DNA from: Rothia terrae
Lineage (GTDB): Bacteria > Actinomycetota > Actinomycetes > Actinomycetales > Micrococcaceae
Reading direction: 5' to 3'
DNA: 64,000 nucleotides
Assembly: GCF_012396615.1 (NCBI RefSeq)
Contig: NZ_JAAXPV010000012.1
Coordinates: forward strand, 27,937-91,936
The notes under the pieces were generated by a model. It had not been told where the DNA came from and did no database searches. It saw nothing but the letters and a program-made list of their open reading frames with translations. Numbering within the stretch: position 1 is the first letter of the stretch; each line of letters starts with the position of its first letter. Shown piece after piece: positions 1 to 9,744 of this stretch. Both the position numbers and the translations under genes were made by a program.

Positions 1-403
1 TCTGCTCAGCAAATCCTTCAGGATGTTCAGATGCCACTGCACTAGGCTGAGCAGTAACTCGCCAGGCGTCATCTGTTGCCACGCGATTTTGAGAAGTTTC
101 CGTAACGGTCAGCTCATCAAAAAGCGTACGATCAACCAGCTTTTCGAATCCCTCAGGAGCGTCATGAAAGTTAATGGGATCAGCCGCAGCAGCCGACTCT
201 CTCACCTCAACCTGACGCTGAATCTCAGCATCATATTCAGCGTGCATTCGCTTCTGCTTTACCTCTTTTGCCGCGCAACTACCCAAAACTATAGCCAATA
301 CTAAAAGCAAAGAAAGCAGAAAGATTCTGCCGGTGGTAAACCATGAACGCCACGTCTTACGGACGGGCTTCTCAGACGTTGGGCCTTCAAAAATCTCAGA
401 CAT
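1..403 (-). CDS. Partial membrane-anchored lipoprotein-like protein, cut by the window edge
   Basis: Reading the minus strand from the ATG at 403 gives an open frame that runs off the window start, so at least 134 residues are visible and the C-terminus is missing. It begins MSEIFEGPTSEKPVRKTWRS, followed by one hydrophobic segment (about residues 26-43) that ends in LGSC. This resembles a lipobox with the cysteine as first residue of the mature protein, although the basic region before it is long. After it comes a charged, helix-prone stretch. A weak GAGGCGA ribosome site precedes the start. No family is recognised. It could be a lipoprotein or a single-pass membrane protein. Confidence 0.6.
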   Translation of the reverse strand, partial: MSEIFEGPTSEKPVRKTWRSWFTTGRIFLLSLLLVLAIVLGSCAAKEVKQKRMHAEYDAEIQRQVEVRESAAAADPINFHDAPEGFEKLVDRTLFDELTVTETSQNRVATDDAWRVTAQPSAVASEHPEGFAEQ

Positions 404-473
404 TCTCGCCTCGCACATACCGCACTTGCATTGCACCCTCAGTGTATCGAACACACATTCACCAGCACACAAA

Positions 474-506
474 AAGATGCCCGCCACACGAGGTGGCGGG
501 CATCTT
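474..506 (-). terminator. Rho-independent terminator downstream of the DUF3349 gene
   Basis: A perfect 14-bp stem (474-487 with 493-506) has a 5-nt loop and is flanked by five A on the plus strand, which gives a T run on the minus strand. It lies just past the stop of the DUF3349 gene. Confidence 0.85.
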
Positions 507-529
507 CTCCTTGATAGGAAAGTACGTGA

Positions 530-943
530 CTACTTTTCCTCAACACCGGCGGTGCGCTCTGCAGCGTCAGCGCCGGTAGTCTGTGCGTCCTCAACAACGA
601 TGTACTCGCTGCCTTCGGACGGATCTTCACCGGTGAGGTGGTGCGAAGAAATCTTCAGTCCGTTTGCACCCAGAATCTGGGCAACTCGCGAAATGTCTTC
701 GGGAGTCGGAACCTGATCAACAACCTTACGGATGTATTCGTTGATGCGGTTATCACTTACATATTCTTCGCCGCGTGCCTCACGCGATTTCATCAGCCGA
801 CGAACAACTTCTTCAAGCTGCGCGTCGTTAAGGTTATGACGCAAAACTGCCATCACTGCCGCTCGGTCTTTAAGCGGGACATCCTGCGGATAGCCCATGT
901 TCAACCAGTCGATTACGCGGACCACAACATTTTTGTCTGGCAT
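530..943 (-). CDS. DUF3349 family protein
   Basis: A 137-residue soluble protein. The N-terminal part (VVRVIDWLNMGYPQDVP, then RAAVMAVLRHNLNDAQLEEVV) matches the DUF3349 pattern: a small helical domain found in actinobacteria with a conserved W-L-x-x-G-Y-P signature. The last 40 residues are acidic and of low complexity. The molecular function of the family is not established. It is transcribed with the two genes upstream, the small membrane protein and the phosphate transporter, all on the minus strand with short spacers, and it is closed by the hairpin at 474-506. The assignment rests on the motif only. Confidence 0.8.
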   Translation of the reverse strand: MPDKNVVVRVIDWLNMGYPQDVPLKDRAAVMAVLRHNLNDAQLEEVVRRLMKSREARGEEYVSDNRINEYIRKVVDQVPTPEDISRVAQILGANGLKISSHHLTGEDPSEGSEYIVVEDAQTTGADAAERTAGVEEK

Positions 944-978
944 CTTTGCCCCCTTCTTCTCGTAGGTTTTATTTAACC

Positions 979-1275
979 CTACTTACCAGCCAGACCAAAA
1001 AGGTTAAATCCGGTGATGTGAAGAATGAAGTCTTTTGCAATCCACAAAATGCCGATAATGATGACGACAAAGATGATCGCGAAGATGATGTAACCGACCG
1101 CTTTGGCAAGAGCCGAGGGGCCTTCGATTTCAACAAGTCGACCGTCTGCGGTGTACTCGGTGGTGCCAGCCAGCATACGCATACCCAGTGCGTAGAGTGC
1201 AGGTAAACCAGCACCAAAAAAGAGACCTGCCAGAAGAACGGGAATAATCTTTCCGATGATGTCGACGATATTCAT
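979..1275 (-). CDS. Small two-helix membrane protein next to the phosphate transporter
   Basis: A 98-residue protein with two hydrophobic segments (about residues 5-32 and 60-88) separated by a polar loop, TTEYTADGRLVEIEGPS. It starts 3 nt after the stop of the PiT gene, so the two are probably translationally coupled. I do not recognise a named family. The location suggests an accessory role for phosphate uptake or simple co-expression with it. This is inferred from position and not shown by the sequence. Confidence 0.75.
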   Translation of the reverse strand: MNIVDIIGKIIPVLLAGLFFGAGLPALYALGMRMLAGTTEYTADGRLVEIEGPSALAKAVGYIIFAIIFVVIIIGILWIAKDFILHITGFNLFGLAGK

Positions 1276-1278
1276 GGG

Positions 1279-2511
1279 TTAGACCTCAGCTTTCTTAGAC
1301 CCTGCAGTAGCTGACGCAGTTGCAGATGCAATACCTGAGTAAGCACCGCCTGTTGATGATGCAGCAGGCGCTCCCCATTCATCGTTGACGTTTGAGGGAT
1401 CAATCGGTTCCTTACGTGAGTGCAAGAACATCCAGGTGCAGAAACCAACGAGGACGAGGAATACGACGAGTTCACCCAACCATTCACTGCCGGTCCATAC
1501 GTTGAGGTAGTGACCAACAAACCAAGTTGCAGCACCTACCGCGCCCGACGCGGGCAGGGTGATGAGCCATGCGATAACCATGCGTCCCATAACGCCCCAG
1601 CGCACCTCAGCGCCCTTACGACCGAGGCCTGAGCCAATGATTGAGCCGGTTGCCACGTGAGTGGTTGACAGTGCCATGCCGAAGTGTGATGAGGTCAGGA
1701 TAATTGCGGCGGATGCCCCTTCAGCGGCCATACCCTGCGGTGAGTCAATCTCTACGAGCCCCTTACCGAGGGTGCGAATGATACGCCAACCGCCAATGTA
1801 GGTGCCGAGCGCAATAGCTAATGCACAAGCCAGACGTACCCAGAACGGAATATCAGCATTGGGGTCAATTTCATTAGCAGCAACGAGCGCCAAGAAGATA
1901 ACGCCCATGGTTTTCTGCGCATCGTTGGTGCCGTGCGCCAAAGAAACGAGGGACGCGGTAGCTACCTGGCCGTAACGGAAGTTTGAACGTTTCTTATCAT
2001 CGGATACAGGCTGAGCCAAGCGGTATACAAACCAAGTACCAACAGTTGCCACCACCGCAGCAATAAAGGGAGCCGCAACCGCAGGAACGACAACTTTAGA
2101 AAGGACGCCCGCCCATAGCACACCGTCGGTGCCCAGCGACGCCATTGTTGCACCAATCAAGCCACCAAACAGCGCGTGAGATGAAGAAGAGGGCAGACCC
2201 AGAAGCCAGGTCAGAACGTTCCAGAGAATCGCACCTACAAGGCCGGTGAACACGATGAGCATCAAGCCGGTATCATCACCGGCATTATCGAGATTCACGA
2301 TGCCCTTGCCGACGGTCTTTGCAACCTCAATAGACAAGAATGCGCCCACGAGGTTAAGAATTGCAGATAAAGCAACCGCGGTCTTAGGTTTTAAAGCTTT
2401 AGTCGCAATGGAAGTCGCCATTGCGTTCGCGGTGTCGTGAAAGCCGTTCGTAAAGTCGAACGCCAGTGCAGTGAGCACCACGATTACGAGAATGATGAGT
2501 TCAGTAGTCAC
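1279..2511 (-). CDS. PiT family inorganic phosphate transporter
   Basis: A secondary transporter for inorganic phosphate (as metal phosphate) driven by the proton or sodium gradient, located in the cytoplasmic membrane. The two inverted family signatures are visible: FDFTNGFHDTANA near the N-terminus and SLAHGTNDAQKTMG mid-protein, with about ten hydrophobic helices. I chose the GTG at 2511 (protein begins VTTELIILVIVV) because it places the first helix as in other PiT proteins. A GTG at 2535 would add eight residues. Neither start has a clear ribosome site. The AT-rich sequence upstream contains TATATT about 10 nt before 2535, so a leaderless message is possible. Confidence 0.9.
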   Translation of the reverse strand: MTTELIILVIVVLTALAFDFTNGFHDTANAMATSIATKALKPKTAVALSAILNLVGAFLSIEVAKTVGKGIVNLDNAGDDTGLMLIVFTGLVGAILWNVLTWLLGLPSSSSHALFGGLIGATMASLGTDGVLWAGVLSKVVVPAVAAPFIAAVVATVGTWFVYRLAQPVSDDKKRSNFRYGQVATASLVSLAHGTNDAQKTMGVIFLALVAANEIDPNADIPFWVRLACALAIALGTYIGGWRIIRTLGKGLVEIDSPQGMAAEGASAAIILTSSHFGMALSTTHVATGSIIGSGLGRKGAEVRWGVMGRMVIAWLITLPASGAVGAATWFVGHYLNVWTGSEWLGELVVFLVLVGFCTWMFLHSRKEPIDPSNVNDEWGAPAASSTGGAYSGIASATASATAGSKKAEV

Positions 2512-2855
2512 ACATCGATTATGTAATGACCACACGCAATATAAAAGCAGGTAAAAATTACATGGTTTTTAGATGAAAAACCCAAAAACACACAGTGAAA
2601 ACCACACCGAAATATTTTATATTTGAATGAATTTCGCGAAATCTCCCGCAAAAAACCTAGTCTCGAGCGAGAAAAACCTTACAAAGAAACCACTCTTAAA
2701 AGTTGTTTTATTTTGGGTTTTTAAAAGAGCGAACAAAACCTCACAGGGGTGCACCTCAACGTTAATAACCGTTAACCTACTGTTCATTTTAAAACCTATA
2801 GATACCCGTTACCCTGTCCACCGGGTAGCCTACGAATATCACAACACGGCTGACA
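2512..2855. promoter_or_regulatory. AT-rich upstream region of the phosphate transporter with a palindrome
   Basis: This 340-bp gap has no convincing gene. It is much richer in A and T than its neighbours. The near-palindrome GTTAATAACCGTTAAC lies at 2761-2776, with CTGTTCATTTT just after it. Placed upstream of a phosphate transporter, these could be operator half-sites for a phosphate or other regulator. No known consensus matches exactly, so this is a candidate only. Confidence 0.3.
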
Positions 2856-3572
2856 TCAAATGCGAAGATGCCTCAGATACCGCTCCGGCAAATCAAGAAA
2901 ACGTCTCCAATGATCTAAAACTTCAAGTTCATCTATCTCAGCGTTTCTTAGCCCCCACTGACCAATTTCTAGAATATGAGCGCGCTCCATCTGCATCAAA
3001 AGCGGAGAGTGCGTACACATCACTACTTGCCCACCATCAGCACAGTGTGAATTGATTAAAGAAATAAGCTTCAGCTGCCCCTCGAAACTCAGCCCGGACT
3101 CCGGCTCATCTAAAATCCACAGACCGCCACGAGCTGAAGCAGCTATCAACATATCAAGCACTGATTCTCCATGTGACTGCTTTACGTATCGCCTTGCAAT
3201 TTCAGATCCAATACGCACCCGAAAATCTACTAACGAATGAACAGCCTCTGCGCGAAAGAACAGGCCACCGCGAGCACTAGATGCGCCCCGCACAAGCTCC
3301 AGTTGTTGCGCTAAGAGATTTTCACCCTCAATACCCTCACGCTGATCCCAGGACGTGCCACCCTCAGCAGGTAGCCCATAGGCAACAGCTAAAGCTTCCG
3401 CCAGAACAGACTTACCGGCACCGTTCTCACCCACCATAATCGTCAGCGGAGAGAAATCCACTCCTTGCAAGAGCGCCTGGATGCTGGGCACGGTGAACGG
3501 CCACTGGGCAGGGTTCACTTTGGCGTCAGGAGCAGCGTGTACAGAGCGAAGAACCAGTGTCGATATAGCCAT
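2856..3572 (-). CDS. Predicted AAA/ABC-type ATPase (COG3910-like)
   Basis: A 238-residue stand-alone nucleotide-binding protein. Walker A GENGAGKS is at about residues 48-55, a signature-like SHGES lies mid-protein, Walker B LWILDEPESGLSFEGQ follows, and a switch histidine sits in MCTHSPLLM. The architecture matches small RecF/SMC-like predicted ATPases (AAA_21/AAA_23 type) and not transporter ATPases, since no permease gene is nearby. Substrate and role are unknown. It is a single gene, separated from its neighbours by non-coding sequence on both sides. Confidence 0.8.
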   Translation of the reverse strand: MAISTLVLRSVHAAPDAKVNPAQWPFTVPSIQALLQGVDFSPLTIMVGENGAGKSVLAEALAVAYGLPAEGGTSWDQREGIEGENLLAQQLELVRGASSARGGLFFRAEAVHSLVDFRVRIGSEIARRYVKQSHGESVLDMLIAASARGGLWILDEPESGLSFEGQLKLISLINSHCADGGQVVMCTHSPLLMQMERAHILEIGQWGLRNAEIDELEVLDHWRRFLDLPERYLRHLRI

Positions 3573-3673
3573 ACACTCAGTCTATCTATCCCGCTAACGG
3601 AGCGGCGGCGTCCGTGTGAGTAAGTCACCCCAACCTTCTAAACCAAACACCAGAACATCCTTACCACGGAAAC

Positions 3674-3720
3674 TTGCAGTTTTGGGGCTTAAACCTCAGG
3701 CATAAGCACCAAAACTGCAA
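3674..3720. repeat. Intergenic imperfect palindrome
   Basis: TTGCAGTTTTGG (3674-3685) pairs with CCAAAACTGCAA (3709-3720). GCTTA/TAAGC extends the stem inward after one mismatch, giving about 17 bp. It lies between the ATPase gene and the 5S rRNA gene. There is no T run on either side, so a terminator role is not obvious. Confidence 0.6.
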
Positions 3721-3791
3721 CTTTTGCCCTATAGGATGGAAATACACGTGTCCACCAATACCCCGACCACCCCTGAGCAAGGTTAAAACAA

Positions 3792-3824
3792 AAGAAGCCC
3801 AGTTCTCAATGAACTGGGCTTCTT
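3792..3824 (-). terminator. Terminator after the 5S rRNA gene
   Basis: A perfect 14-bp stem (3792-3805 with 3811-3824) with a 5-nt loop is followed on the minus strand by a T-rich tract. It closes the transcript that ends with 5S rRNA. Confidence 0.88.
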
Positions 3825-3835
3825 CACTAAAATTA

Positions 3836-3954
3836 GCTCGGCGATGACCTACTCTCCCACACCCTTCCGAGTGCAGTACCATCGGCTCAAAGAGGCTTAG
3901 CTTCCGGGTTCGGGATGGGACCGGGCGTTTCCCTCTTGATATAATCACCGAAAC
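3836..3954 (-). rRNA. 5S ribosomal RNA, isolated copy
   Basis: The minus strand carries the canonical actinobacterial 5S core: AGAGGGAAACGCCCGGTCCC, CCGAACCCGGAAGCTAAG, GATGGTACTGC and GTGGGAGAGTAGG, in order and about 118 nt long. The 5' CGGTGA pairs with the 3' TCATCGCCG to close helix I. No 16S or 23S sequence is present in the flanking DNA. Instead it follows tRNA-Ile, DLW-39 and tRNA-Ala on the same strand and starts 2 nt after the tRNA-Ala 3' end, so it is probably cut from a common precursor. It has its own terminator. Ends are accurate to a few bases. Confidence 0.95.
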
Positions 3955-3955
3955 G

Positions 3956-4028
3956 TGGAGGCGAGGGGACTCGAACCCCTAACCCCCTGCTTGCAAAGCA
4001 GGTGCGCTACCAATTGCGCCACGCCCCC
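3956..4028 (-). tRNA. tRNA-Ala (TGC)
   Basis: A 73-nt cloverleaf with acceptor GGGGGCG/CGCCTCC, anticodon arm CCTGCTTTGCAAGCAGG with TGC in the loop, and T arm GGGGTTCGAGTCCCC. CCA is not fully encoded. Confidence 0.97.
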
Positions 4029-4050
4029 GTATCGGAGTATTTCCGCTATT

Positions 4051-4170
4051 TTATTTTACAGAATCAGTTGATTCAGACCAATTAGCCTTAGCTTCCTGGT
4101 TTTCCTTGACTTGACGAGCCGCAATAAAACTTGCTGTTCCTGCGATCAGTAACACCGCAAATTTTTTCAT
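4051..4170 (-). CDS. DLW-39 family microprotein
   Basis: A 39-codon frame between tRNA-Ile and tRNA-Ala on the same strand. It begins MKKFAVLLIAGTASFIAARQ and ends in an acidic tail containing the single tryptophan (ANWSESTDSV). The ATG is preceded by GAAAGGAA at a good distance. Length, basic/hydrophobic N-terminus, conserved W and position between these two tRNA genes behind gyrA match the actinobacterial DLW-39 family, named for a 39-residue protein with a D-L-W motif. Here the D-L-W triplet is replaced by A-N-W. The function of the family is unknown. It is too short for routine ORF calling. Confidence 0.85.
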   Translation of the reverse strand: MKKFAVLLIAGTASFIAARQVKENQEAKANWSESTDSVK

Positions 4171-4195
4171 CGCGTTCCTTTCTTAGTCAAAGGAG

Positions 4196-4269
4196 TGGGC
4201 GTACCAGGACTTGAACCTGGGACCTCTTCGTTATCAGCGAAGCGCTCTAACCGCCTGAGCTATACGCCC
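4196..4269 (-). tRNA. tRNA-Ile (GAT)
   Basis: A 74-nt cloverleaf with acceptor GGGCGTA/TACGCCC, anticodon loop CTGATAA (GAT) and T arm CCAGGTTCAAGTCCTGG. It is on the same strand as gyrA, DLW-39, tRNA-Ala and 5S rRNA. Confidence 0.97.
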
Positions 4270-4442
4270 TCCTTGTTCCTCAGAACGAAATACAACTTTA
4301 CACAGGTTTGCGGCGCCTGCCAAATCGAAAAGCGGTGTTATACCTCACACCTTTCCGAAAAGGCTTTTTACACCGCCCACAAGCAGCTCCACGGCCGCTT
4401 TTTACCGGCATTCCACCGCCACCACCCCCGTTCTAGAGAGCA

Positions 4443-4482
4443 AAAACCCGCGTCCTTACACACTGGTAAGGACGCGGGTTTT
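4443..4482 (-). terminator. Terminator after the gyrA-DUF3566 unit
   Basis: A perfect 17-bp stem, AAAACCCGCGTCCTTAC with GTAAGGACGCGGGTTTT, has a 6-nt loop and ends 20 nt past the DUF3566 stop. A/T runs at both ends allow it to work in either direction. Confidence 0.88.
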
Positions 4483-4502
4483 GACGCGAGAAAAACCGCA
4501 GG

Positions 4503-4982
4503 TTAGTCGTCGGTGAGGGTTACACCAATGCCACCAACAAGCTTTGCAGCCACGTTGTACAGCATCGCAGCAATCACACCGAGCAAGGTAAAGAGCACGA
4601 CGTTAATCACCGAAAGAATGGTGGAGAACAACGCAACCTGACCCAGGGTCAGAACCTGTTGAACCTCAACCGAATTACCGGTAGTACCCAGCATGGTAAT
4701 CAGCTCGTTAATGCCATCGAACGCACCGGTTGCCTGCATAACCAGCCACAGAATGACCGATGAAACAACGGTAACAATGCCCAAAGCAACTGAGAGCAAG
4801 AAAATCAGCTTAGCGACTGACCACGTATCAACCTTGGCAACAACCAGGCGAGCGCGACGCACCTTAGAACGCGGCGCCGGACGCACGAGGGGCTTACGGC
4901 TTGCATTGCCCTTCGCCTGCGGACGGACCGCACCCTTACGGGTTGCAGGAGCGCTCTTAGGCGCTGAAGCATTAGTGCTCAC
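4503..4982 (-). CDS. DUF3566 membrane protein downstream of gyrA
   Basis: A 159-residue protein with an alanine/lysine/arginine-rich cytoplasmic N-terminus (about 50 residues), then two long hydrophobic segments (about 62-84 and 112-145). The pattern VDTWSVAKLIFLLSVALGI followed by VLTLGQVALFSTILSVINVV matches DUF3566, which characteristically follows gyrA in actinobacteria. The GTG start overlaps the gyrA stop in TAGTG, indicating translational coupling. Its function is unknown; the conserved linkage suggests a link to growth or division, which is inference. Confidence 0.88.
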   Translation of the reverse strand: MSTNASAPKSAPATRKGAVRPQAKGNASRKPLVRPAPRSKVRRARLVVAKVDTWSVAKLIFLLSVALGIVTVVSSVILWLVMQATGAFDGINELITMLGTTGNSVEVQQVLTLGQVALFSTILSVINVVLFTLLGVIAAMLYNVAAKLVGGIGVTLTDD

Positions 4983-7630
4983 TAGTTACCTCCGTGCTGT
5001 GAAGAATCAGCCGCAACTGCGGTATTTTCATCGGATTGATTCTCTAACGGTACTTCATTTTTTTCTTCAGAACTTTCTTCTGAAGTGTTTTCTTCAGCAC
5101 CGTCTTCAATTTCTTTCTCAAGCTGACGGTCGTGGTTGCGAGCTACACCCACAATTTGGTCGCCCTTACCGGGCTTTGCGAAGATAACGCCCATGGTGTC
5201 GCGTCCCTTAGCCGGAACTTCAGCAACAGAGGTTCGAACCACCTTGCCGCTTTGCATGACAACCAGGATTTCGTCGTCTTCACCCACAATGAGACCGCCC
5301 ACAAGGTCACCGCGATCCTCAGCAAGTTTCGCGACCTTGATACCCAAGCCGCCGCGTCCTTGGACTCGGTACTGGCTAACCTGGGTTCGCTTAGCGTAAC
5401 CGCCTTCAGTCACAACAAACACAAATGATTCATCGGTGACGACGCTTGCATTCAGCAGTTCATCGTCATCGCGGAACTTCATGCCAGTCACACCGGAGGT
5501 AGCGCGACCCATCGGACGCAATGCCTCGTCAGTTGCGGTGAAGCGCAACGACTGGCCCTTGCGAGAAATCAGCATCAGATCATCTTCAGCGGAGGCCAGC
5601 ATAGCCGCCACCAACTCATCATTTTCACGCAGGTTAATAGCGATAACACCGGCAGTACGGTTGGTGTCGTAGTCAGACAGGCGAGTCTTCTTAATCAGAC
5701 CGTTCTTGGTAGCCAGCACCAGGTAAGGCGCGTCCTCATAGGACTTCAACTCCATTACCTGAGCAATAACTTCACCGGGCTGGAAGGCCATCAGGTTAGC
5801 GATATGCTGGCCCTTCGCATCGCGACCAGCTTCCATGAGCTCATACCCCTTGGCGCGGTACACACGACCAAGGTTAGTGAAGAACAGAATCCAGCTGTGA
5901 GTGGTCGTCACAAAGAACTGCTGAACCACATCGTCGCCACGCAACGACGCACCCTTAATGCCCTTACCACCGCGATGCTGCGAACGGTACTGATCGGAGC
6001 GAGTGCGCTTGACGTAGCCGCCGCGCGTAATCGTCACGACAACCTCTTCCTCAGGGATGAGGTCCTCCATCGACATATCACCGTCGTAACCCATGAGAAT
6101 CTTGGTGCGACGATCATCACCGTAGCGGTTGACAATATCGCCCAGTTCCTCAGAAATAATCTGACGCTGGCGCTCCTCAGACGCGATAATCGCGTTGTAC
6201 TCATCGATCATGCGCATCAGCTCAGCATGACGATCCTGAATCTTCTGACGCTCCAGAGCTGCCAAACGACGCAGCTGCATATTCAGAATTGCCTGAGCCT
6301 GAGCCTCATCAATATCCAGAAGCTGCATCAGACCGGTGCGAGCTTCATCGGGAGTGGACGAGCGGCGGATCAGGGCAATAACCTCATCGAGCGCATCCAG
6401 CGCCTTCAGCAGGCCGCGCAAAATATGCGCTTCTTCTTCAGCCTGCTTGAGGCGGTACTTGGTGCGGCGAACGATAACTTCCATCTGGTGGTTGACCCAG
6501 TGGCGAATGAAAGCATCCAGCGACAGAGTACGAGGCACACCGTCCACGATCGCGAGCATATTCGCTGAGAAGTTCTCCTGCAAAGAGGTGTGCTTGTAAA
6601 GGTTATTCAGAACAACCTTCGCCACAGCATCGCGCTTGAGCACAATCACCAGGCGCTGACCGGTACGGCCAGAGGTCTCATCGCGAAGATCCGCAATACC
6701 GGTAATCTTGCCGTCCTTGACCAGCTCAGCGATCTTAATTGCCAAGTTATCCGGGTTCGCCTGGTAGGGGAGCTCAGTCACTACGAGGCAGGTGCGGCCC
6801 TTGATTTCTTCAACATTGACCACCGCGCGCATGGTGATAGAACCACGACCGGTGCGGTAAGCATCCTCAATACCCTTATGACCCAAGATGGTTGCACCGG
6901 TGGGGAAGTCGGGGCCTTTAATGCGCTGAATCAGAGCCTCAAGCAACTCTTCATCGGTAGCATCGGGGTTCTGCAAGAACCACTCAACACCATCAGCCAC
7001 TTCACGTAGGTTATGCGGCGGAATGTTGGTCGCCATACCCACAGCAATACCCGACGAGCCGTTAACCAGCAGGTTAGGGATACGGGCAGGCAGGACGGTG
7101 GGTTCCTGCGACTTGCCATCGTAGTTATCCTGAAAATCAACGGTGTCTTCGTTGATATCGCGCACCATCTCAAGCGCAATAGGAGCCATCTTGGTCTCGG
7201 TGTAACGAGGAGCCGCAGCGCCATCGTTACCCGGTGAACCGAAGTTACCCTGACCAAGAGCCAGCGGATAACGCATAATCCAGTTCTGAATCAGGCGCAC
7301 CAGGGTGTCATAAATAGCGGAGTCACCGTGCGGGTGGTACTGACCCATAACATCGCCAACTACGCGAGCACACTTGTTGAAAGAGCGCTCGGGACGGTAG
7401 CCACCGTCATACATCGCGTAAATGACGCGGCGGTGCACAGGCTTTAGGCCGTCGCGGACGTCCGGCAACGCGCGTCCAACGATAACCGCCATCGCGTAGT
7501 CAAGGTAGGAGCGCTGCATCTCGCCCTGCAGGTCAACCTGCTCGACGCGTCCAGCGACCACTGCGCCTTCTTCGTTAACGACGACGCCCTCTACCGGTTC
7601 CGGTGAGCTGTTCTGAGTTTCATCGCTCAT
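4982..7630 (-). CDS. gyrA: DNA gyrase subunit A
   Basis: An 882-residue subunit of the type II topoisomerase that introduces negative supercoils. The quinolone-resistance region is visible ([16 protein letters not shown]), with the active-site tyrosine at about residue 143 in [11 protein letters not shown]. Six C-terminal beta-pinwheel blades with the GyrA-box [14 protein letters not shown] follow. The tail after about residue 835 is acidic and of low complexity. The serine in GDS at the resistance hot spot is present, so the obvious quinolone-resistance change is absent. gyrB lies 83 bp upstream on the same strand. Length is normal for the family. Confidence 0.98.
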   Translation of the reverse strand: MSDETQNSSPEPVEGVVVNEEGAVVAGRVEQVDLQGEMQRSYLDYAMAVIVGRALPDVRDGLKPVHRRVIYAMYDGGYRPERSFNKCARVVGDVMGQYHPHGDSAIYDTLVRLIQNWIMRYPLALGQGNFGSPGNDGAAAPRYTETKMAPIALEMVRDINEDTVDFQDNYDGKSQEPTVLPARIPNLLVNGSSGIAVGMATNIPPHNLREVADGVEWFLQNPDATDEELLEALIQRIKGPDFPTGATILGHKGIEDAYRTGRGSITMRAVVNVEEIKGRTCLVVTELPYQANPDNLAIKIAELVKDGKITGIADLRDETSGRTGQRLVIVLKRDAVAKVVLNNLYKHTSLQENFSANMLAIVDGVPRTLSLDAFIRHWVNHQMEVIVRRTKYRLKQAEEEAHILRGLLKALDALDEVIALIRRSSTPDEARTGLMQLLDIDEAQAQAILNMQLRRLAALERQKIQDRHAELMRMIDEYNAIIASEERQRQIISEELGDIVNRYGDDRRTKILMGYDGDMSMEDLIPEEEVVVTITRGGYVKRTRSDQYRSQHRGGKGIKGASLRGDDVVQQFFVTTTHSWILFFTNLGRVYRAKGYELMEAGRDAKGQHIANLMAFQPGEVIAQVMELKSYEDAPYLVLATKNGLIKKTRLSDYDTNRTAGVIAINLRENDELVAAMLASAEDDLMLISRKGQSLRFTATDEALRPMGRATSGVTGMKFRDDDELLNASVVTDESFVFVVTEGGYAKRTQVSQYRVQGRGGLGIKVAKLAEDRGDLVGGLIVGEDDEILVVMQSGKVVRTSVAEVPAKGRDTMGVIFAKPGKGDQIVGVARNHDRQLEKEIEDGAEENTSEESSEEKNEVPLENQSDENTAVAADSSQHGGN

Positions 7631-7713
7631 GATTTCAATTCCTTACGTTTCTAATTCTTCGATCTCTAATATTCCTTATCGGCTATATAGCCGGTTTTTC
7701 ACACGAAAAACCC

Positions 7714-9744
7714 TTAGATATCAAGGAATCGAATGTCCTTTGCGTTCTGCTGAATAAACTCACGACGAGCCTCAACGTCTTCGCCCATCAGAACGGAGAA
7801 AATCTGGTCGGCCGCCGCAGCGTCGGTCATTGTCACCTGCAGAAGAGTGCGTTTCTCAGGATCCATGGTGGTTTCCCACAGTTCCGAGTAGTCCATCTCG
7901 CCCAGACCCTTGTAGCGCTGAATACCGTTATCCTTCGGCAAGCGCCAGCCCTTAGCCTGACCCGCGGCGAGCGCCTCATCGCGCTGAGCGTCAGTGAAGA
8001 CGTAGTCGTGAGGAGCGTTTGACCACTTGAGGCGGTAGAGCGGCGGCTGAGCCAAGTAAACATAGCCGGCTTCAATGAGCGGACGCATGAAACGGAAGAG
8101 CAGGGTTAGCAGCAAGGTAGTGATGTGCTGACCGTCGACATCCGCGTCCGCCATCAAAATCACCTTGTGGTAGCGTGCCTTCTCGATATCGAAGTCATCA
8201 CCAATGCCGGTACCGAAAGCGGTAATCATGGACTGAATCTCGGAGTTGGACAGCGCACGATCCAGGCGAGCGCGTTCAACGTTGAGGATCTTACCGCGCA
8301 GGGGCAAAATCGCCTGGGTTACGGGGTCGCGCCCCTGCACAGCTGAACCACCTGCAGAGTCACCCTCTACCATAAAGATTTCTGAAATCGCGGGTTCTTT
8401 GGATGAGCAGTCTTTGAGCTTACCGGGCATGAAGCCGGTTTCCATGAGACCCTTACGACGCGTGGTCTCGCGAGCCTTACGAGCAGCTACACGAGCCTGC
8501 GCTGCGGTGATCGCGCGGCGAATAATTTCTTTCGCGGTGCCGGGATTACGCTCAAACCAGTCGCCCAGGTGATCCATCAGGGCACGCTGGACGAACGCCT
8601 TGGCTTCTGAGTTACCCAGCTTGGTCTTGGTCTGACCCTCGAACTGCGGCTCAGAAATCTTTACTGAGACTACTGCGGTCAGGCCCTCACGAACGTCCTC
8701 ACCGGTGAGGTTATCGTCCTTATCACGCAACAACTTGTGCTCGCGCGCATAGCGGTTGACCAGGGTAGTCAGTGCAGTGCGGAAGCCTTCTTCGTGAGTC
8801 CCGCCCTCGTGAGTGTTGATGGTATTCGCATAGGTGTGAACAGACTCTTTGTACGATGAGGTCCACTGCATAGCAACCTCAAGGTTCATCACACGCTCGG
8901 TGTCTTCACCTTCAAAGTCAATAACGTCTTCGTTGACCACGGTGAGGTTCTTAGATTCGTTCAAGAACTTTACGTAGTCCAACAGACCGTTTTCGTAGAG
9001 ATAAGTAACGGTCTTGAGCCCCTCGGAGCTTGCACCCACCTGGTTCAGCGGCAGTTCCTTCTTGGTCTCATCATCACCGGCGACCTCATCAGCCTCGAAC
9101 TGCTCACGCTCGTCGGTCAACGCAATGGTCAAACCCTTATTCAAGAATGCCATCTGCTGGAAGCGCGCACGTAGCGTCTCAAAATCGAACTCTACAGTCT
9201 CAAAAATTGAAGGATCCGGGTAGAAAATCTGAGTAGTACCGGTTTCATCGGTAACCTCACCGCGGGTCAGCTCCTGGTCAGTATGACCGCCGTCCTTGAA
9301 GGAAATGTTCCAAGCGTAACCCTGACGGCGAACCTCGGTCAGAACGCGAGTAGACAGCGCGTTCACCACAGAAATACCGACACCGTGCAGACCACCGGAG
9401 ACAGCATAACCGCCACCGCCGAACTTACCACCGGCGTGCAGAATCGTCATAACGACCTCAACAGTGGGCTTATGTTCCGTGGGGTGTTCGTCAACGGGAA
9501 TACCGCGGCCGTTATCTTTGACGCGTACTGCGCCGTCCTTCTGGATTACAACATCAATGCGATCCGCGTAACCGGCGAGCGCCTCGTCAACAGAGTTATC
9601 AACGACCTCGTAAACTAGGTGGTGCAGACCGCGCTCAGTAGTTGAGCCGATGTACATACCCGGACGCTTACGAACAGCTTCGAGGCCTTCGAGGACGGTA
9701 ATGTCGCTCGCGCCATATTCGCGGGGAGTTTCTTCAGTTGCCAC
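7714..9744 (-). CDS. gyrB: DNA gyrase subunit B
   Basis: A 676-residue ATPase subunit of gyrase. It has a GHKL ATP-binding domain ([32 protein letters not shown]), a transducer domain, then the TOPRIM domain with EGDSAGG and DADVDGQH, and the C-terminal [14 protein letters not shown] motif. I placed the start at GTG 9744 ([12 protein letters not shown]), because AAGGAG lies 10 nt upstream and homologues begin here. An in-frame start at 9819 would add 25 residues of non-conserved sequence. Confidence 0.97.
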   Translation of the reverse strand: MATEETPREYGASDITVLEGLEAVRKRPGMYIGSTTERGLHHLVYEVVDNSVDEALAGYADRIDVVIQKDGAVRVKDNGRGIPVDEHPTEHKPTVEVVMTILHAGGKFGGGGYAVSGGLHGVGISVVNALSTRVLTEVRRQGYAWNISFKDGGHTDQELTRGEVTDETGTTQIFYPDPSIFETVEFDFETLRARFQQMAFLNKGLTIALTDEREQFEADEVAGDDETKKELPLNQVGASSEGLKTVTYLYENGLLDYVKFLNESKNLTVVNEDVIDFEGEDTERVMNLEVAMQWTSSYKESVHTYANTINTHEGGTHEEGFRTALTTLVNRYAREHKLLRDKDDNLTGEDVREGLTAVVSVKISEPQFEGQTKTKLGNSEAKAFVQRALMDHLGDWFERNPGTAKEIIRRAITAAQARVAARKARETTRRKGLMETGFMPGKLKDCSSKEPAISEIFMVEGDSAGGSAVQGRDPVTQAILPLRGKILNVERARLDRALSNSEIQSMITAFGTGIGDDFDIEKARYHKVILMADADVDGQHITTLLLTLLFRFMRPLIEAGYVYLAQPPLYRLKWSNAPHDYVFTDAQRDEALAAGQAKGWRLPKDNGIQRYKGLGEMDYSELWETTMDPEKRTLLQVTMTDAAAADQIFSVLMGEDVEARREFIQQNAKDIRFLDI

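Noticed and set aside
2627..3055. 142-codon plus-strand frame over the phosphate transporter upstream region
   Set aside because: It extends antisense into the ATPase gene and has irregular composition with no start signal.
3661..3948. 95-codon frame across the 5S rRNA gene
   Set aside because: It overlaps a confident 5S rRNA gene and its terminator.
3573..4300. Hidden 16S or 23S rRNA beside the 5S gene
   Set aside because: The flanking sequence is fully explained by ATPase, palindrome, tRNA and DLW-39 features, and no conserved rRNA cores are present.
5804..6568. 254-codon plus-strand frame across gyrA
   Set aside because: Antisense shadow of gyrA. It has no family features.
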